Shown: positions 32,355-44,026, counted from the first letter of the stretch. The stretch is 64,000 nt of DNA from Trichostrongylus colubriformis (GCA_963978905.1 OZ022258.1:51382591-51446590), one strand, 5' to 3'. Notes: generated by a model from the sequence alone, not told the origin. Translations and numbers: made by a program.

Positions 32355-32374
32355 AACACACCAAACTTCTGGAT
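30573..32374 (+). repeat. Tandem array, 145-bp unit, about 12 copies, with terminal motif
   Basis: 'ggatcccagctttgctgc' recurs at 30679, 30823, 30968, 31113, 31258 and 31402, and on to about 32272 at 144-145 bp steps. Shared variants recur every 579 bp: 'cttgaaaattgaggatccc' at 30811 and 31390, and 'tttccacccctacatt' at 31081 with 'tttccacccctatatt' at 31660. A four-unit block has therefore been copied. The array stops near 32304 in GATATTATGCGG, then a (CA)n/GACA run, CAAACACACCAAACTTCTGG and 'attatatatagagtatg'. Long open frames across it (for example 30422-31105) arise only because the unit lacks stops in some frames. Confidence 0.93.
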
Positions 32375-32788
32375 TATATATAGAGTATGATTATCTACAA
32401 TGAAAAAACCTTCTTGAGTGTCACCTATGAAGTATGATCTGTCACGTAATTGATGCAAGCAAATAGCAGTCGGTAACACCCACGCCTGTTCTAGCGAGTG
32501 CAGACGTCCGTATATCGGATTACACATTCGACAAATTCAAATCCCTAAACGGCAACAGTTTTATAGTGTGAAATGAAGCAATTCGTTGGCATCTTTGTAA
32601 TGCGGAAACTTCGTTCATGTAATTGTGCGGCTTTCCTATCGTGTCCCACAAATGCGTTAGCATAGTCGGGGCTTTAAAATATCGTTTCTGGATAAGTAGA
32701 TGGATTGAAAGCTTCTCGATATTAAATGTTTGCACTGAACAGCTGCTCAGTGTTAAAATCAACTTCCAGACTCCTAGTGGCCCTTTAG
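32375..32788. other. No gene recognised
   Basis: Single-copy looking sequence between the array and the next exon; it ends in the acceptor 'ggccctttag' at 32788. Confidence 0.4.
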
Positions 32789-33067
32789 GTCCGGCATTCC
32801 ATCGTTGAACGGCTTCGTTCAGAACTCGTTAATGCATTATGCATTGATTTCGACAAAGAAGGAATACCTCACATTGGCTTTGTGGGGGAGATTTTGGGGC
32901 ATGAACGAATAGACGATGTTCTGTTGTTATCCATGGCGGTGAATAGCGCTGTTCAACTGAGACCCATACTATTAGAATACTTTGCGTAAATTAAAAAATT
33001 TGTTTTTCTCTCAAGTACGGGTTTGCTGTTTCCTTGTTGCAGCCCTTATGCAGTTGCACAAGAGTAG
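32789..33067 (+). CDS. Terminal exon(s) of an unidentified gene
   Basis: Not recognised as a family. After the acceptor CCCTTTAG the frame reads VRHSIVERLRSELVNAL, CIDFDKEGIPHIGFVGEI, LGHERIDDVLLLSMAV, NSAVQLRPILLEYFA. It can end at TAA 32987-32989, or splice at 32985 (GC|GTAAAT) over a 57-bp intron ending TTTCCTTGTTGCAG and finish PYAVAQE with TAG at 33065-33067. Composition, frame length and splice signals all look coding. The upstream exon must end in phase 0 and would lie left of the tandem arrays, implying an intron over 4.4 kb. Readable as an amphipathic helical C-terminal region; no function is claimed. Confidence 0.5.
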
Positions 33068-33881
33068 ATCTGATTTACCAAGCAATACGCTAGCAGTCGA
33101 GCAGATGGCTAGGGGAGCCATGAAATTCATACTGGTTTTGTTCCACCGATCGAGCGCAAGCCGGCTAGATTGAGTACATTTATTGCAGTTTTTGCGGTTG
33201 CGGTTTGAGCCTCGTCAAGCTTATGTCGAACAGGGCAGAATGGGAATGTTTGTTTTGTCATCATCTATGCTAGACCTGTTCAGCGAAATCCTCTGCCCAG
33301 TTATCGATGAAAACTGCAGTGTGAAGGGCTTTGTTCCTTCATAGCCTATAACTTTCGTGTTCTTTCACCTCTATTTGCCTATTGCTTATTATTTGCTCTT
33401 GACGCTGATATCAGATCGTTTCCTCCCAATGGTTGATACATGCCTAAAAGAGAAGCTGTAGATTTGCTAATAGTTTACGTATTCATTTCACTGCGAATTC
33501 ATCATTATGCTTTCATGTCACAATCTATTTTTTTGTCTGTGAACTGCACACTTTTCTGCAAAGGAAGAAGTGCTGAAAGTTTGTTGCCTATAAAGGTTAG
33601 TACAAACTGATCTTGATTTTTTGTACCTAGGCAAGCAAGCTCACCCCAGTCTGATCTCACTTCACTCACTGTATCAACGTAAGTGCACCCCTTTCTGCCA
33701 GCATGTGCTCCATTTCAGAGAATATGGGATGTCATCTTGTCTAGGCGCATCGCTTCGATCCCAAACTGCCGAAGAAGATCAGCCACTTACAGTGATCACC
33801 ATCTCTCCACGTCCTGCCCTTCGAACGTGGCGATTGACATCGTCTGGCTTGGTTGAGATCACCGAAGAAAATAGAGCTCAA
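33068..33881. other. Upstream region of the PP2C gene
   Basis: No separate gene. Acceptor-like sites 'tttgtacctag' (about 33630) and 'cttgtctag' (about 33743) precede the PP2C ATG and could be 5'-UTR or spliced-leader acceptors. The frame upstream of the ATG is open from 33621 but not protein-like. Confidence 0.4.
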
Positions 33882-36800
33882 ATGGGAGCGTTCCTGGACA
33901 AACCAAAAACAGCAAAAACGAATTGCTCCGGCGAAGGCAATGTGAGTAGCTTCCAGCTTCGTTTTTGTTCTGTTAAGCTTGCTTCAATAATTCCTCGCCT
34001 CTTTAGCCAGATTTTAAAGTTGATTTAGCGGTACTCAATGCACATATGTGAGTGAATTTTTGTGAAATTTTCCTCAACTCAATATATTTGCGGCATCTTT
34101 GCGATAGGTAAATTCAAAGGTGCTGACAGCTGTTGAGAAGTGGTCTGACTAACTTACCTCTCGTACAACACATTTACTCGTCTTTGGTCGTATTTTTGTA
34201 GTTTTGAAACAGACTTTGCAGTTTCACGATTTTACTAGTGGCTAGCTTGCCAATTTTAAAATTATGCTTGGTGGTAGTTTGCTTATCAGCATCAGTATAC
34301 ATGCAATATTCGTTTTTTTCTCTCGCGATATGGTTAGGTTTTCTGTGGAGGGCACTTCTCAGTTTTTAACCATAGGTATGGTAGCGTGCTCTCATTTTCT
34401 GCCAATTAGGTATTTTCAAAAACTGTCTTATAATCCAATTTGTTCAAAACCCTTCCATAAAGATAAGTAAGAATGCAGATTCTTCCATTCATTTTTGGCA
34501 ATGACGCCGTTAGCTCCAAGATGGCGCGGTCGTGTTCATTTGTGGCTATAGTTATGCTAACATAGTTGGGCAACAGCCGTTTCCTCGCTGTCATCTTTTC
34601 GCTAGCGTTCCCATCAAATATCACTTTCGTGATCAAATATCTCTATAAGCAGAACTGCAGCGTCTTTTGGGTTGTTACGGGTTGTTGCACCATTTTGGTA
34701 CAATTGCGCTGAACAACGTGAAAGCCAAAAATAGAATGTCAAGTGATGCACACCTCGTCGACAAGGCTTCAGCAAAAATCATTTTTTGACCAACTCGCAG
34801 CGTCTTGAGGTGGAGATGAATTGCGCAAAATACTGTTCTTCAGGGTCTTCGCTATGCGATGGCCAGCATGCAAGGCTGGAGAGTGGACATGGAAGATGCA
34901 CACGTAGTAGAGGTATTTTAAACATTGTTTTGCTTGTTTTATATTCTATTAATTAAGTATTCGTCTAGGTGTCAATGGCAGATCGAGAGCCATATAAAGA
35001 CTGGTCATTTTTTGCTGTATTCGATGGGCATGCTGGTAACGTTGCAGCGGATGATGCTGCCGAAAATATCATGAAGACCCTCATGGAAACTCCACAGTTC
35101 GAAAAAGTCAGTTTCATTTGATTTCTTCAGTCTTGCCTCTATATTATAATCAGTATCAATTATATATTATCTGTTATATATTGTATACATTACAATGCCC
35201 ACTCAGCTCATTACTTTAAGGTCACAGAGGAGCTAAAGTCCAATGGCGGTGTCCTGTGCGAAAAATCCATAGGATTACTCGAGGACGGAATTAAAGCCGG
35301 CTTTCTCAAGTTGGACGAAAACATTCGTACAAGGCTAGATTCGGTATTATCTTCTAAATTTTTTAAAATATTCACTGACTGATGGATTAGAACGTTGTAT
35401 TGCCGTGCTTAGGACCGAAGTGGCTCAACTGCTGTATGTGCCATGATTACCCCCACGCATATCATTATTGCAAATCTAGGCAAGTTTCTTATGAATTGTT
35501 CATAGGTTTAATACATTTATCGCTGATTTCTGTTCAGGTGACTCTCGAGCAGTGGTTTCCCGTAAAGATGAAGGATCCTTCGGAACGGAAGACCACAAGG
35601 TTGTACATTCTTGCGTTTTATTTTGCCTTTTTTATATGCTCCTCTTAATGAACCGGTTCTAGCCTTACCATGATAAGGAACGGGAACGAATTGTTGGTGC
35701 AGGTGGATCGGTCATGATTCAAAGAATAAATGGCAGCTTGGCAGTTAGTAGGTACGCTTTACGTTGCTATACTTTATTTACCTTCTGAAATGTTGCTGCA
35801 TTTGTGAAAAATTCTTCCAAAAATTGAGCCTAATTGTACCCCATATTCGAATGAAGAAAATATCGTGTATTCGTACACCGCAAGCTTTATAAGAGCTGGG
35901 GAGAGAAGGTAGTGAGCCCACAGTGTTCGAAGAATTTTTCAAAAATACTATTCAACAGAAGCTCATCAGAACTGACAGTGCGCTCCTCCCTTACGCATTT
36001 GAAAAGTTCAATGGTCGATCGACCCTGCTCGTAAATGTACAACACTCGGCTTCCTATTACGTTCTACTTTTCATATTCGGATCTTCTCCCGAATGGCGTG
36101 AAGAGATCTTCGCTTTTTTTGAAAACATAGTTTTTGCGCCAGCTCAGGGTGTGGCAGTGTAAAAAAAAAAGGATTCGAGAACGTTCTCTATAGAATCTAT
36201 TGTGTAATTTTCGAGGAAGTGTGGACCTCTACTTTCAGAGCGCTAGGAGATTTTGAATACAAAAATGTTCCTGGATTGGAACCAAACAAACAGCTTGTGT
36301 CCCCGGAACCGGACGTCTACGTACTTGAACGACAAAAGGTACTACTTTGGGAACATTATTGTTTCGCAATTTTTTCTTGAAGTTCTTGTTATCTGTGCTT
36401 TACTTGATTACGCTGTTTGAATCTTTCTTCGTTTTAGCTGTGTGTTTGAAGGAGGCTCGTGGAATCTTGTATGGCATTTGCTTCTTATTCCTACTCTCAT
36501 GTTTTGTGTATTGTTTTTGCTTTTGCTTGGCTAACATTGTGGGTAATGCGCATTACTTGCTCTCACAACAAGAACTCCTATCACTTTTCAGTAGATTTAG
36601 CGTTCAGAATATGTAACCCGTGAAGAAGTTCTCTTGATTCCATCGTTTATCTTGCATATCACAAGAAATTTTTACGAATTCGTACCTGGAGAGTATCTTT
36701 CGAAACGCATCCCCTTCATCCACTTCTGTCTATTTCCTCTACATTGCTTACCTCTCTTTCTCATTGACCACTTTTCGATCTGTACTAGACCCCACATGTC

Positions 36801-37537
36801 CTTCAGGACATTCTTGACGGTACATAGAAAAATATGCAGACTTGACGATGGCTCCGATAGATGGACGGTAGTCAACTCTTGTAGCGAAACTGGACTAGGA
36901 AGCTGTAGTTTTTCACAAAACAGATACCGTTCATGTACTAATTTGATGTTTCAGGACAAAGATGAGTTCTTGGTGGTTGCTTGTGATGGAATATATGACG
37001 TGATGGAAAATGAGGAGCTCTGCCGATTCGTTGAAAATCGTTTACATGTCTGCGATGACCTCAATCAGGTTTGCAACGATGTGAGTTACCACTGTTTTCC
37101 TGGCCTGTTTATTACTTAAATAATAGTCTGAAATTCCGTCTAAAATCTTTTGACTTTGTTTCATGAGACATTTATTTTCCAGGTGCTTGACGCTTGTTTG
37201 AGCAAAGGATCTCGAGACAACATGACAATGATTGTGGTTTGCTTCGAAGCAGCTCCTTCCATTGATAAGGAAAAAGTCGCTACTGAACAGATTTGGAAGG
37301 CACAAATGCTGGCATCAATAAATGGTACAGCTTTTAGAATGAAATGTGGAGCTTTTGATTTAAACGAGTGACTTTGCAGATGTGGTGGTGGAAGAAACTT
37401 CAAAGCCAAGTTGGAGTGATAATGACGAAATGAGTATTGAATTTATTTTACGGGAATTAGCACAACGAAATTTGTCATCTGGAGGAGGTCCCGCCCATAT
37501 GTTACGTTCGCTCGCTGATCAGGTCATTTTATGTTGA
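33882..37537 (+). CDS. PPM1A: PP2C-type Ser/Thr phosphatase, PPM1A/PPM1B ortholog
   Basis: This metal-dependent phosphatase dephosphorylates Ser/Thr proteins; vertebrate PPM1A/B act on stress-kinase and TGF-beta signalling. Exons: 33882-33941, 34844-34912, 34969-35106, 35221-35343, 35413-35479, 35538-35599, 35663-35751, 36239-36338, 36955-37080, 37183-37324, 37380-37537; all phases join to about 377 aa (PPM1A: 382). Visible motifs: MGAFLDKPK start (Gly2 as in myristoylated PPM1A/B), [22 protein letters not shown] (D62), [60 protein letters not shown] (D247), KGSRDNMT (D290). All metal-binding Asp/Glu are present. Intron 5 is GC-AG: exon 5 ends CTAG and the intron starts GCAAGT. The end is uncertain: read-through of the last donor gives VILC and TGA at 37535-37537; splicing at 37522 to a later exon is the alternative. 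Confidence 0.95.
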
Positions 37538-37617
37538 TTTCAGTTTTTATGTTGAATGACCAGGGTCATTTATATGCGTTCCTGATTTAAACGGACACTG
37601 TATTATATATTCCATTG

Positions 37618-37768
37618 TTAGGCCACCGTTAGACTTCGCGATTTTGAGATTCTGCAGTTTTGTGGTGTCGACGCTTCGCACGTAATGATCTCAAAATCTT
37701 ATGGTCGCACTATCGCATGCGAAATCGTCGCTGCAATATCGCGATCGCGAAATCTGACTGCGGCCGAA
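37618..37768. mobile_element. Hairpin MITE family B, copy 1
   Basis: It starts TTAGGCCACCGTTAGACTTC and ends 'aaatctgactgcggccgaa', which are inverse complements with few changes. The interior repeats 'gcgattttgag', 'tgtcg' and 'cgcaatatcgcg' in palindromic order. Other copies lie at 63256-63433 and, degraded, at about 41465-41613. Confidence 0.7.
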
Positions 37769-39384
37769 GAGTTTCTGGAACTTCGGGTTTTTTTTTTTGA
37801 ATCCCAGTTTTGATTATTTTTTAAAAATGGTGCTGCTGGAAGAAAAATCAATTCTGCTGAGATTTGATTCGCTGTTACGTGAAAATTTGCGATAATAATT
37901 TATGGCAGGAGCGAGTGGATAGGGATGCATTCGCTAACTTGCATTCCTTGTTGAGTTGTTTCGATCCACTACATTTCTGCGAATTTCGACGGTCAAGTTT
38001 AGCTGAGAGCATGTTGTAAATTGATCCTTAGAGAAAGCAGGGTCAGGGCAGCGGAGCATCTGCTAACGGGGGATGGAAGCTGTATTCATGCGTCCAGCGG
38101 ATAGCGACTTGACCGGCAGCAGTGTCCTCGCAAATTCTGAAAATAGATGCAGCTGTCGCGATGTTGTTGGGAGACTCATTGCAAGCTTTTCTCCATGTTC
38201 ATGATACAAATGGCTTTTGAACAAATAGCTTTTGAGAAATCATAAGGATCTACCCATTGTCCTTTCTCTTTTCTCTCTCTTCGCATTTCTTATCAATCGT
38301 ATGGATACATTTCGGTTTATTGCACTCTAGTTTCTTTGCTTCTTGAATTATGAATTCAGGTTTTAACGGAGAAGGGAATCAAGCACGACTAGCGCGACAA
38401 GTTCACCATTCCAAACTATGATCGTTATGGGTGCTGCGATCATAAATATCTCGTCAGAACTCGTTCCGCTTGTCATTCTGAAGAGTTGTTGAGAATTTGC
38501 TCCGTTGACATATGATGAGTACAATGTTTTATGTCAGCTTTCCACTATTTTTTGTTTATATAGGACGCGCAGGTGCTGTTTCGTTTTGCAACATTTGATC
38601 CGTGTCAATGAGTCACCATCTCTTATGTTATAATTCATGTTCTACGGTAAAAGCATTGTACGATCCCGACCCATCTGTGTGTTGTTATTATGCAGTTTTT
38701 ACTGCAGTCATATGTCATTTTGCTTTTTCTCCTTTCGTTAATTATTGTAGCACCACATGTGGACGTGATTACGTTCTACTCGTGAATATTACGAACTCAA
38801 ACTTGAAATACAGTGACTGAATTGATATCACCCAATTGAATGTGCTGTTTTAAGAATTCGACTGAGTGTATCGCTTAAATTGAAATAACATTTCAATCCC
38901 TGCACCCATGCAGGCCCATTTAGCTAGTTCAAATCGTTCAGCTTGTTCGTATACATACAAATTCCAATTCCCAGCAAATAAATAGTCGGTGATTAATGAA
39001 TCTGCGCCGTTGGATATACTTCAAATTTCCAAATCGTAACCGGTTCCCATAAAAACGACAGCGTTTTTGGTTCATATGTTAGGTCTTGGAACAGCTGTTT
39101 TGTGAAACTTTTTTTGTCAGTGTTCTTCTTTCTTAGAATTTGCATAAATTTTATGAATACTACCAATAAAATTGTTCGAAGTGTTCAGAAAGGCGCTACA
39201 TGTTTGTATTTGTATAAGTTATGTATGTTCTTTTTGGCTTTCGTTGAAGAGGTAACGCATTCTCTCTCAGTTTACTTTCCTTTCTCCTTACTTTCCTTTG
39301 GCAAGGGTGCTTTAGTACTTTAATCTGCACCTTCGGGTCTGTCTTTACACTTTGAGTCGTATTGATTCAAAGTGTGTGGAAATA
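37769..39384. other. No gene recognised
   Basis: Single-copy sequence downstream of PP2C, with AATAAA at 38977-38982 and again near 39163. Neither can be tied to a transcript end. No exon was seen. Confidence 0.4.
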
Positions 39385-39510
39385 TTAAGCCGCGTTCATA
39401 CTTTGCTCGGCGACCGGCGTAGGCGGCAAAATTATGTGTCCGCCATGTGGTGGGCGGCAGGCACACGATTTTGCCGCTGGTGCGTGCGCAAAGTATGAGC
39501 GCGTCCTCAG
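39385..39510. mobile_element. Hairpin MITE family A, copy 1
   Basis: The left end TTAAGCCGCGTTCATACTTT and the right end 'cgcaaagtatgagcgcg' followed by 'tcctcag' are inverse complements, and the middle (CGGCAAAAT.ATGTG/CACACGATTTTGCCG) also pairs. Further copies: 41632-41699, 58065-58243, 60954-61088, 61157-61336. Confidence 0.75.
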
Positions 39511-41052
39511 GGTTTTCACATTGTTACGTAGTTTGGTATGATGCAGGAGTTTGAACATTCAATCACTGAGATTGTCTTTCTCGGCTACAATGCACGACGA
39601 TCCTTCATTTTTACATTCCTTTTCTGGTAATCCTCCACCCCATTCTACAGCTTTTTTCATGTGGAATTAGCATGGTTGCATTTGTTGGATAAGAAGATTA
39701 CATTCCTTCATATTGGAGTATGGGGTGTGATCGTTTTCATCAATAATTAAAGTCACCTAGTGGGTTTTGGGAGGAGGTGGTATAGTGACAGGTGGCGTGC
39801 ACCCATTCTCGTAGTATGGGAATCAAATTAATGCCCGCCCAGGCTATTCAAGGTGTCCACCTTCCCGAGAGAAGTGACTTGTTAGCAGACTCGTCTGGGA
39901 GGAACGAAGCACTGAATTACACATCGGCTTGCCCTTCAAGTCATTGCATAGTCTAAATCGCACTCGCCTGTCACTGTAATTCATACTGGAACCAGAATAC
40001 GTGGCACGTCCCGAACAGGGATCAAACAACGCAAAAAAAACGGGTTATCGCAGTGGGGGGGGGGCATCCCACTATGGACATCATTTTTACCTAAGCTTGA
40101 AGAGAGAAAGGAACCTCTTCTTTCTTCCGTTAAGGCTCAGGCAAAGTATACGCCTGAATGTGCAGATTGACCCCTCAAGGATCTCTCCGGGATGCTTAGA
40201 TAAGCAACCTTTTATAAGATGCCTCCCCCTCATTGCGATAGCACACTAAAAACTTTATGCTTCATATCAACATCACCCTTCTCCAAGGGCCCATGAGTAA
40301 TAAACTTCCTCAAAAACCTATGATAGTTCGATAAATCTATGGAAAACGTTCGTTCTGCTTGCTATACAAAGACCGATACCTTACCGAATGCTACTCAAAC
40401 AAACAAACTGCAAGCCTTATGTGAGTAGTCGGCCATTGAAATCACATCGTCCGAAGCTCCTTACAATTAGTTGAAGTTCTAAATGATTGTGAGTGAGGCG
40501 ATGACTAGTAGGTAGGTGTCATTCTGAGAAATAACGGTTGATGGAGATGAATTAATCGAGAATGTGACGTTAGAGACAGTTTGGGAACCTGTTCGGCACT
40601 AAAACATTATTCACTTTGAACTTCATAAGCACATTGCTTTTGTATCTATATTTTTGAAAAGCACGTATAATTGATCGATTTCTTTTCTTCTCATCCTTCC
40701 AGCGTCAGTTAATTCTTCTCCGAAACCATAAGAAACCTTGAGAACGTGGCTTCAGTGAGAGAGGCAGTTAGTCTCTGCGATAACGTAGCAGGAGAACAGG
40801 GGCTCCACTGCAGATGCGGAGCTGTTCTTCATATTTTTGGGATCATTGTCTTCTTGGAATACAGCATGGTCAGCAACCTATAGTAACACCGAGCCGAGGT
40901 TTTACTATGGCTAAACTTAGGCTCCGAAAGGGAGCATTCCAACTAATCCTGTTTGATGTGTTTACTCTTTATTATTAGACTTACTGATATAAATAACTCT
41001 GAATTCTTCTATAGTATATTCATATGGTTTTTTTTCTTGCTGATAGTTTCAG
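39511..41052. other. No gene recognised
   Basis: A G-rich run lies at about 40057. A stretch at 39870-40250 resembles GC-poor dispersed sequence seen near 12.5 kb ('agaatacgtggc' and 'agactcgtc.gg' are shared). No exon can be supported. Confidence 0.4.
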
Positions 41053-41116
41053 TCACAAATGAAAATTTGGCTGAAACTAGCAGACGATTTCGTGACCTGC
41101 TACCTATGCGATTCCT
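41053..41116 (+). other. Orphan 64-nt exon candidate between PP2C and PPCDC
   Basis: It is bounded by a strong acceptor (GATAGTTTCAG) and a strong donor (CCT|GTAAGT). In the frame that runs on through the 'tgttctag' acceptor at 41318 it reads TNENLAETSRRFRDLLPMRF and continues LDLIGM into PPCDC exon 1 without a stop. It may be the true first coding exon of PPCDC (an ATG lies inside), a 5'-UTR exon, or a distal exon of the PP2C gene. Confidence 0.45.
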
Positions 41117-41331
41117 GTAAGTGGCTCATTTTTGCTGCAGTTGCTTTAGCGATTTTATGACGCTCTTATCTTTATTAGATCGCTTTGTAGTGTAGCATTT
41201 CACTGATTTGTTGTCATAGAGCTAAAAACTCGACTTCTTTTCTGTTTTTCATTTTTTTTTCCAATCATTCCCATGGAAGCCTGTATATATGCACATCCGT
41301 TAGACCCTTGTGTTCTAGTGATTTGATCGGT

Positions 41332-44026
41332 ATGAGTTCAAATGCAGAAGGAGACTCTTCTATGCAACTCGATAGTCTTCAAAGTGGAAACAATGGTTCC
41401 GTATGTCACTTCATTTTAGGTTTCAACTATTTTTGAGTGAGCAGGGCTCATCATATGACTGATCCACACTGTGAGTTGCGGGGTATTGCGAGTTGGCGAT
41501 TGTGTAGTTTTGTGATGTCGCAGTTTTGCGCGCGACCATGGATCTCAGATCATGCGGAGCTGTGACTCGTATGTCAAGCCGCGACATCGCAAAATCGCAT
41601 AGTCTGTCATCGGTATTTGCGCCTATATGAGTAAGGCCGCATTCATACTTTGTGCACCGACGCCGTCGCCGCCGGTGCGCAAAGTATGAACGTGGCTAAA
41701 GGAATGCTCCGCTGAGTTTCTGTGAAGTATTTTCATGTTGAATAATCGTAGACTTAGTCTACATGGGCTGCAGAATATGAATTTGAAATGAGTGTAATTA
41801 TGTAGTTGTGGACAATGTAACACTTCTAATGATATCAGTATAATCATTTCTTACTAAATTTATATTAAAACATAATACTATGCATGTTCGAGTGTAAAAC
41901 TTCTTCTCTTAAGGTTGAGGAGCCAAGCTCAAAGAAAAGAAGAAACTTGAGCGATACAGATGACTGTGAAGAGGGAACCTCAGTCAAGGTGTGAGTTTTA
42001 TTAAATACGCATTATCTAACCTCTGTGATTCGTTGCGCAGACCCTTCAGGGAAAATTCAGTACGTGCCTTATACTTGATAGATTGGTCAAAGCAAATCGT
42101 CCAGAATTTTCACATAAGCTCTCCTAGTTTAGGATTATGGCCGCCGACCACCTTTCACACGATCGCACGTGATTCAGAGGTGTGGTGGAAAGTTCCATCT
42201 CCTTATTGGTGTCACTGGAAGCATAGCCGTAATAAAATTGGACGAGCTCATTAAAAAATTATATGAAGCCTGTCCCGAAAATAAACTGCTTATTAAGGTT
42301 AGTTGAATATTTCTTCCATGATGCTGATGCATTCCGTTACATTTTCTTCCCTACTTCCTTTGTATAGCACTCTCCAGTTTCATGGTGCACATTCTTTTAA
42401 GAACATTAAGGCACATAAGGGACAAAAGCATCACTTTTTCGTTTATGCAGCTGCGTTTGAAAGTCGAGAATCACATTGAGCTCTTACTTCCAGGTTGCAG
42501 CCACTAAAGCCGCTTTGACCCTTCTAGACACTCAAGATTTTGAAATTGATGAGGTCATATATGAAGACAGGGACGAGTGGTCAATGTGGAGAAGCCGTGG
42601 CGATGCTGTATTACACATAGGTACCATTTGCACATCGTTCAGTTTGATTATTCCACTTCCACCATTGAAGCAAAATAAGCTCATTTGCGTCCGAACGAGG
42701 GACCATGCGTACATCCTTCCCCGTTCTCAGTTGACAATGTATATTTCTTTCTTGAAACAAGGTACTGATCTTGATAAAGGATTCTTTTCAGAGTTAAGGA
42801 AATGGGCAGACGCCATGCTCATAGCTCCGTTAGATGCCAACAGTCTTGCCAAAATAGCTGTTGGGATCAATGATAATTTGCTTACATCCATAGTACGTCT
42901 TTATTTTTATTCACGAGTAACTACTGACTTATTTTGATCTCTTTTCCTCACAGGTTCGAGCGTGGGATCCGAGAAAACCTCTTTATTTTGCACCTGCGAT
43001 GAACACCATGATGTGGGAGAACCCGCTGACGTTTCAACACAGGAATACTCTCAAAGATCTTTTAAGATACAAGGTTTGTGGACCGATACTCCAAATTCCA
43101 TGTTGTAGCGAAAATTTTCTTTTTTCATAGATTCAGAGTTTTCATTGTTAGGTGCAGTAGTGGTTCATACTATAGAACTTCCTTCTTTGAAATGAAAGGC
43201 ACATTCCAGGATTATTGGGGTATTAGCTCCCGGTCAGATAGTTCGGCGCACAGCCAGTAGGTAATACTTTTACCCAGGCTTGGGTGTCAGTTCCTGAAGC
43301 GTGCAGAGTCAAAGAAGCAAGCGCTACTCCACCCTACGCCTAGACCCGCCCTCACTATACGTGGTTGTTGGCAATGACGGTGGCAACGATGGCAACAAGG
43401 TGGCAAATTAGGCCTACGATTTGTATGGTAATGCATATAAATGAGAAATGCCAATAATCAAGGAGACGTTCGCATGAGGAAACAGGTGATATCCAGACTT
43501 CCTTATGTTACCATCTAGCGGGAACTTATTCAAAGGCTCTTTTTCACGCAGGGAGAAGGCCAGATTTCGAAGGCCTTATTTTTGCCATTTTCGGGGACTT
43601 CCTTCAGATTTCTCTTTATCGGCGGATTCCTCATCAACTCCAGTTTTATAATCAGCACTTTAACCCACTCAAGGTAATCCTGGAATGTGCCCTTAAATAC
43701 ATTTCACACCCCTCCTCATTTAAATGTATTCTTCACCCTCTTGGTGGCCTGTTTTCACTTTGGTGCAACTAGTACTCAGATAGATTATCTCAAAATCCCC
43801 TTTCCGCTTTCAGAAGCCGTGCAGCGTCTTAGTTGCTAGTCGTGCCCTAATTCGTAAACAGCTATCTTTGATTCAGGAAATCCCTCCTATGGAAAAAGAA
43901 CTTATGTGCGGCGATACTGGAATGGGAGCAATGGCAACCACTCAAATGATTGCTACAGTGGTTGCTACTATTGTTAGAAATCGGTTCGCCGTATACACGC
44001 CGTGTGATTCGGATCCTGTGGAGTAG
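41332..44026 (+). CDS. PPCDC: Phosphopantothenoylcysteine decarboxylase (CoA synthesis)
   Basis: This flavin (FMN) enzyme decarboxylates 4'-phosphopantothenoylcysteine to 4'-phosphopantetheine, the third step from pantothenate to coenzyme A. Exons: 41332-41400, 41914-41988, 42178-42297, 42494-42620, 42792-42892, 42954-43073, 43877-44026, giving 253 aa. Motifs: KFHLLIGVTGSIAVIK (FMN-binding start, residue about 53), DEWSMWRSRGDAVLHI with catalytic His129, WADAMLIAPLDANSLAKIA, NDNLLT, VRAWDPRKPLYFAPAMNTMM with Asn181, LMCGDTGMGAMA with the active-site-flap Cys215. All three key residues of the HAL3/PPCDC family are present. An N-terminal extension of about 50 residues, rich in Ser/Asp/Glu with a basic KKRR patch, is longer than in human PPCDC (204 aa). 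Exon 3 has no Met, so the first two exons are needed for a start. Intron 6 is 0.8 kb. AATAAA lies 100 bp after the stop. Confidence 0.95.
41465..41699. mobile_element. Adjacent MITE relics, family B then family A
   Basis: 41465-41613 has the family B pattern of repeated 'gcgatt.tg', 'gatgtcgc' and 'gcgacatcgc'. 41632-41699 is a short, clean family A hairpin: TAAGGCCGCATTCATACTTT at the left and 'aaagtatgaacgtggct' at the right. Both lie in PPCDC intron 1. Confidence 0.6.

Noticed and set aside
36634..37119. 161-codon frame covering a PP2C exon
   Set aside because: Only the last part (from 36955) is exon 9; the first 100 codons are intron, lacking PP2C similarity and interrupting the ERQK-DKDEF junction.
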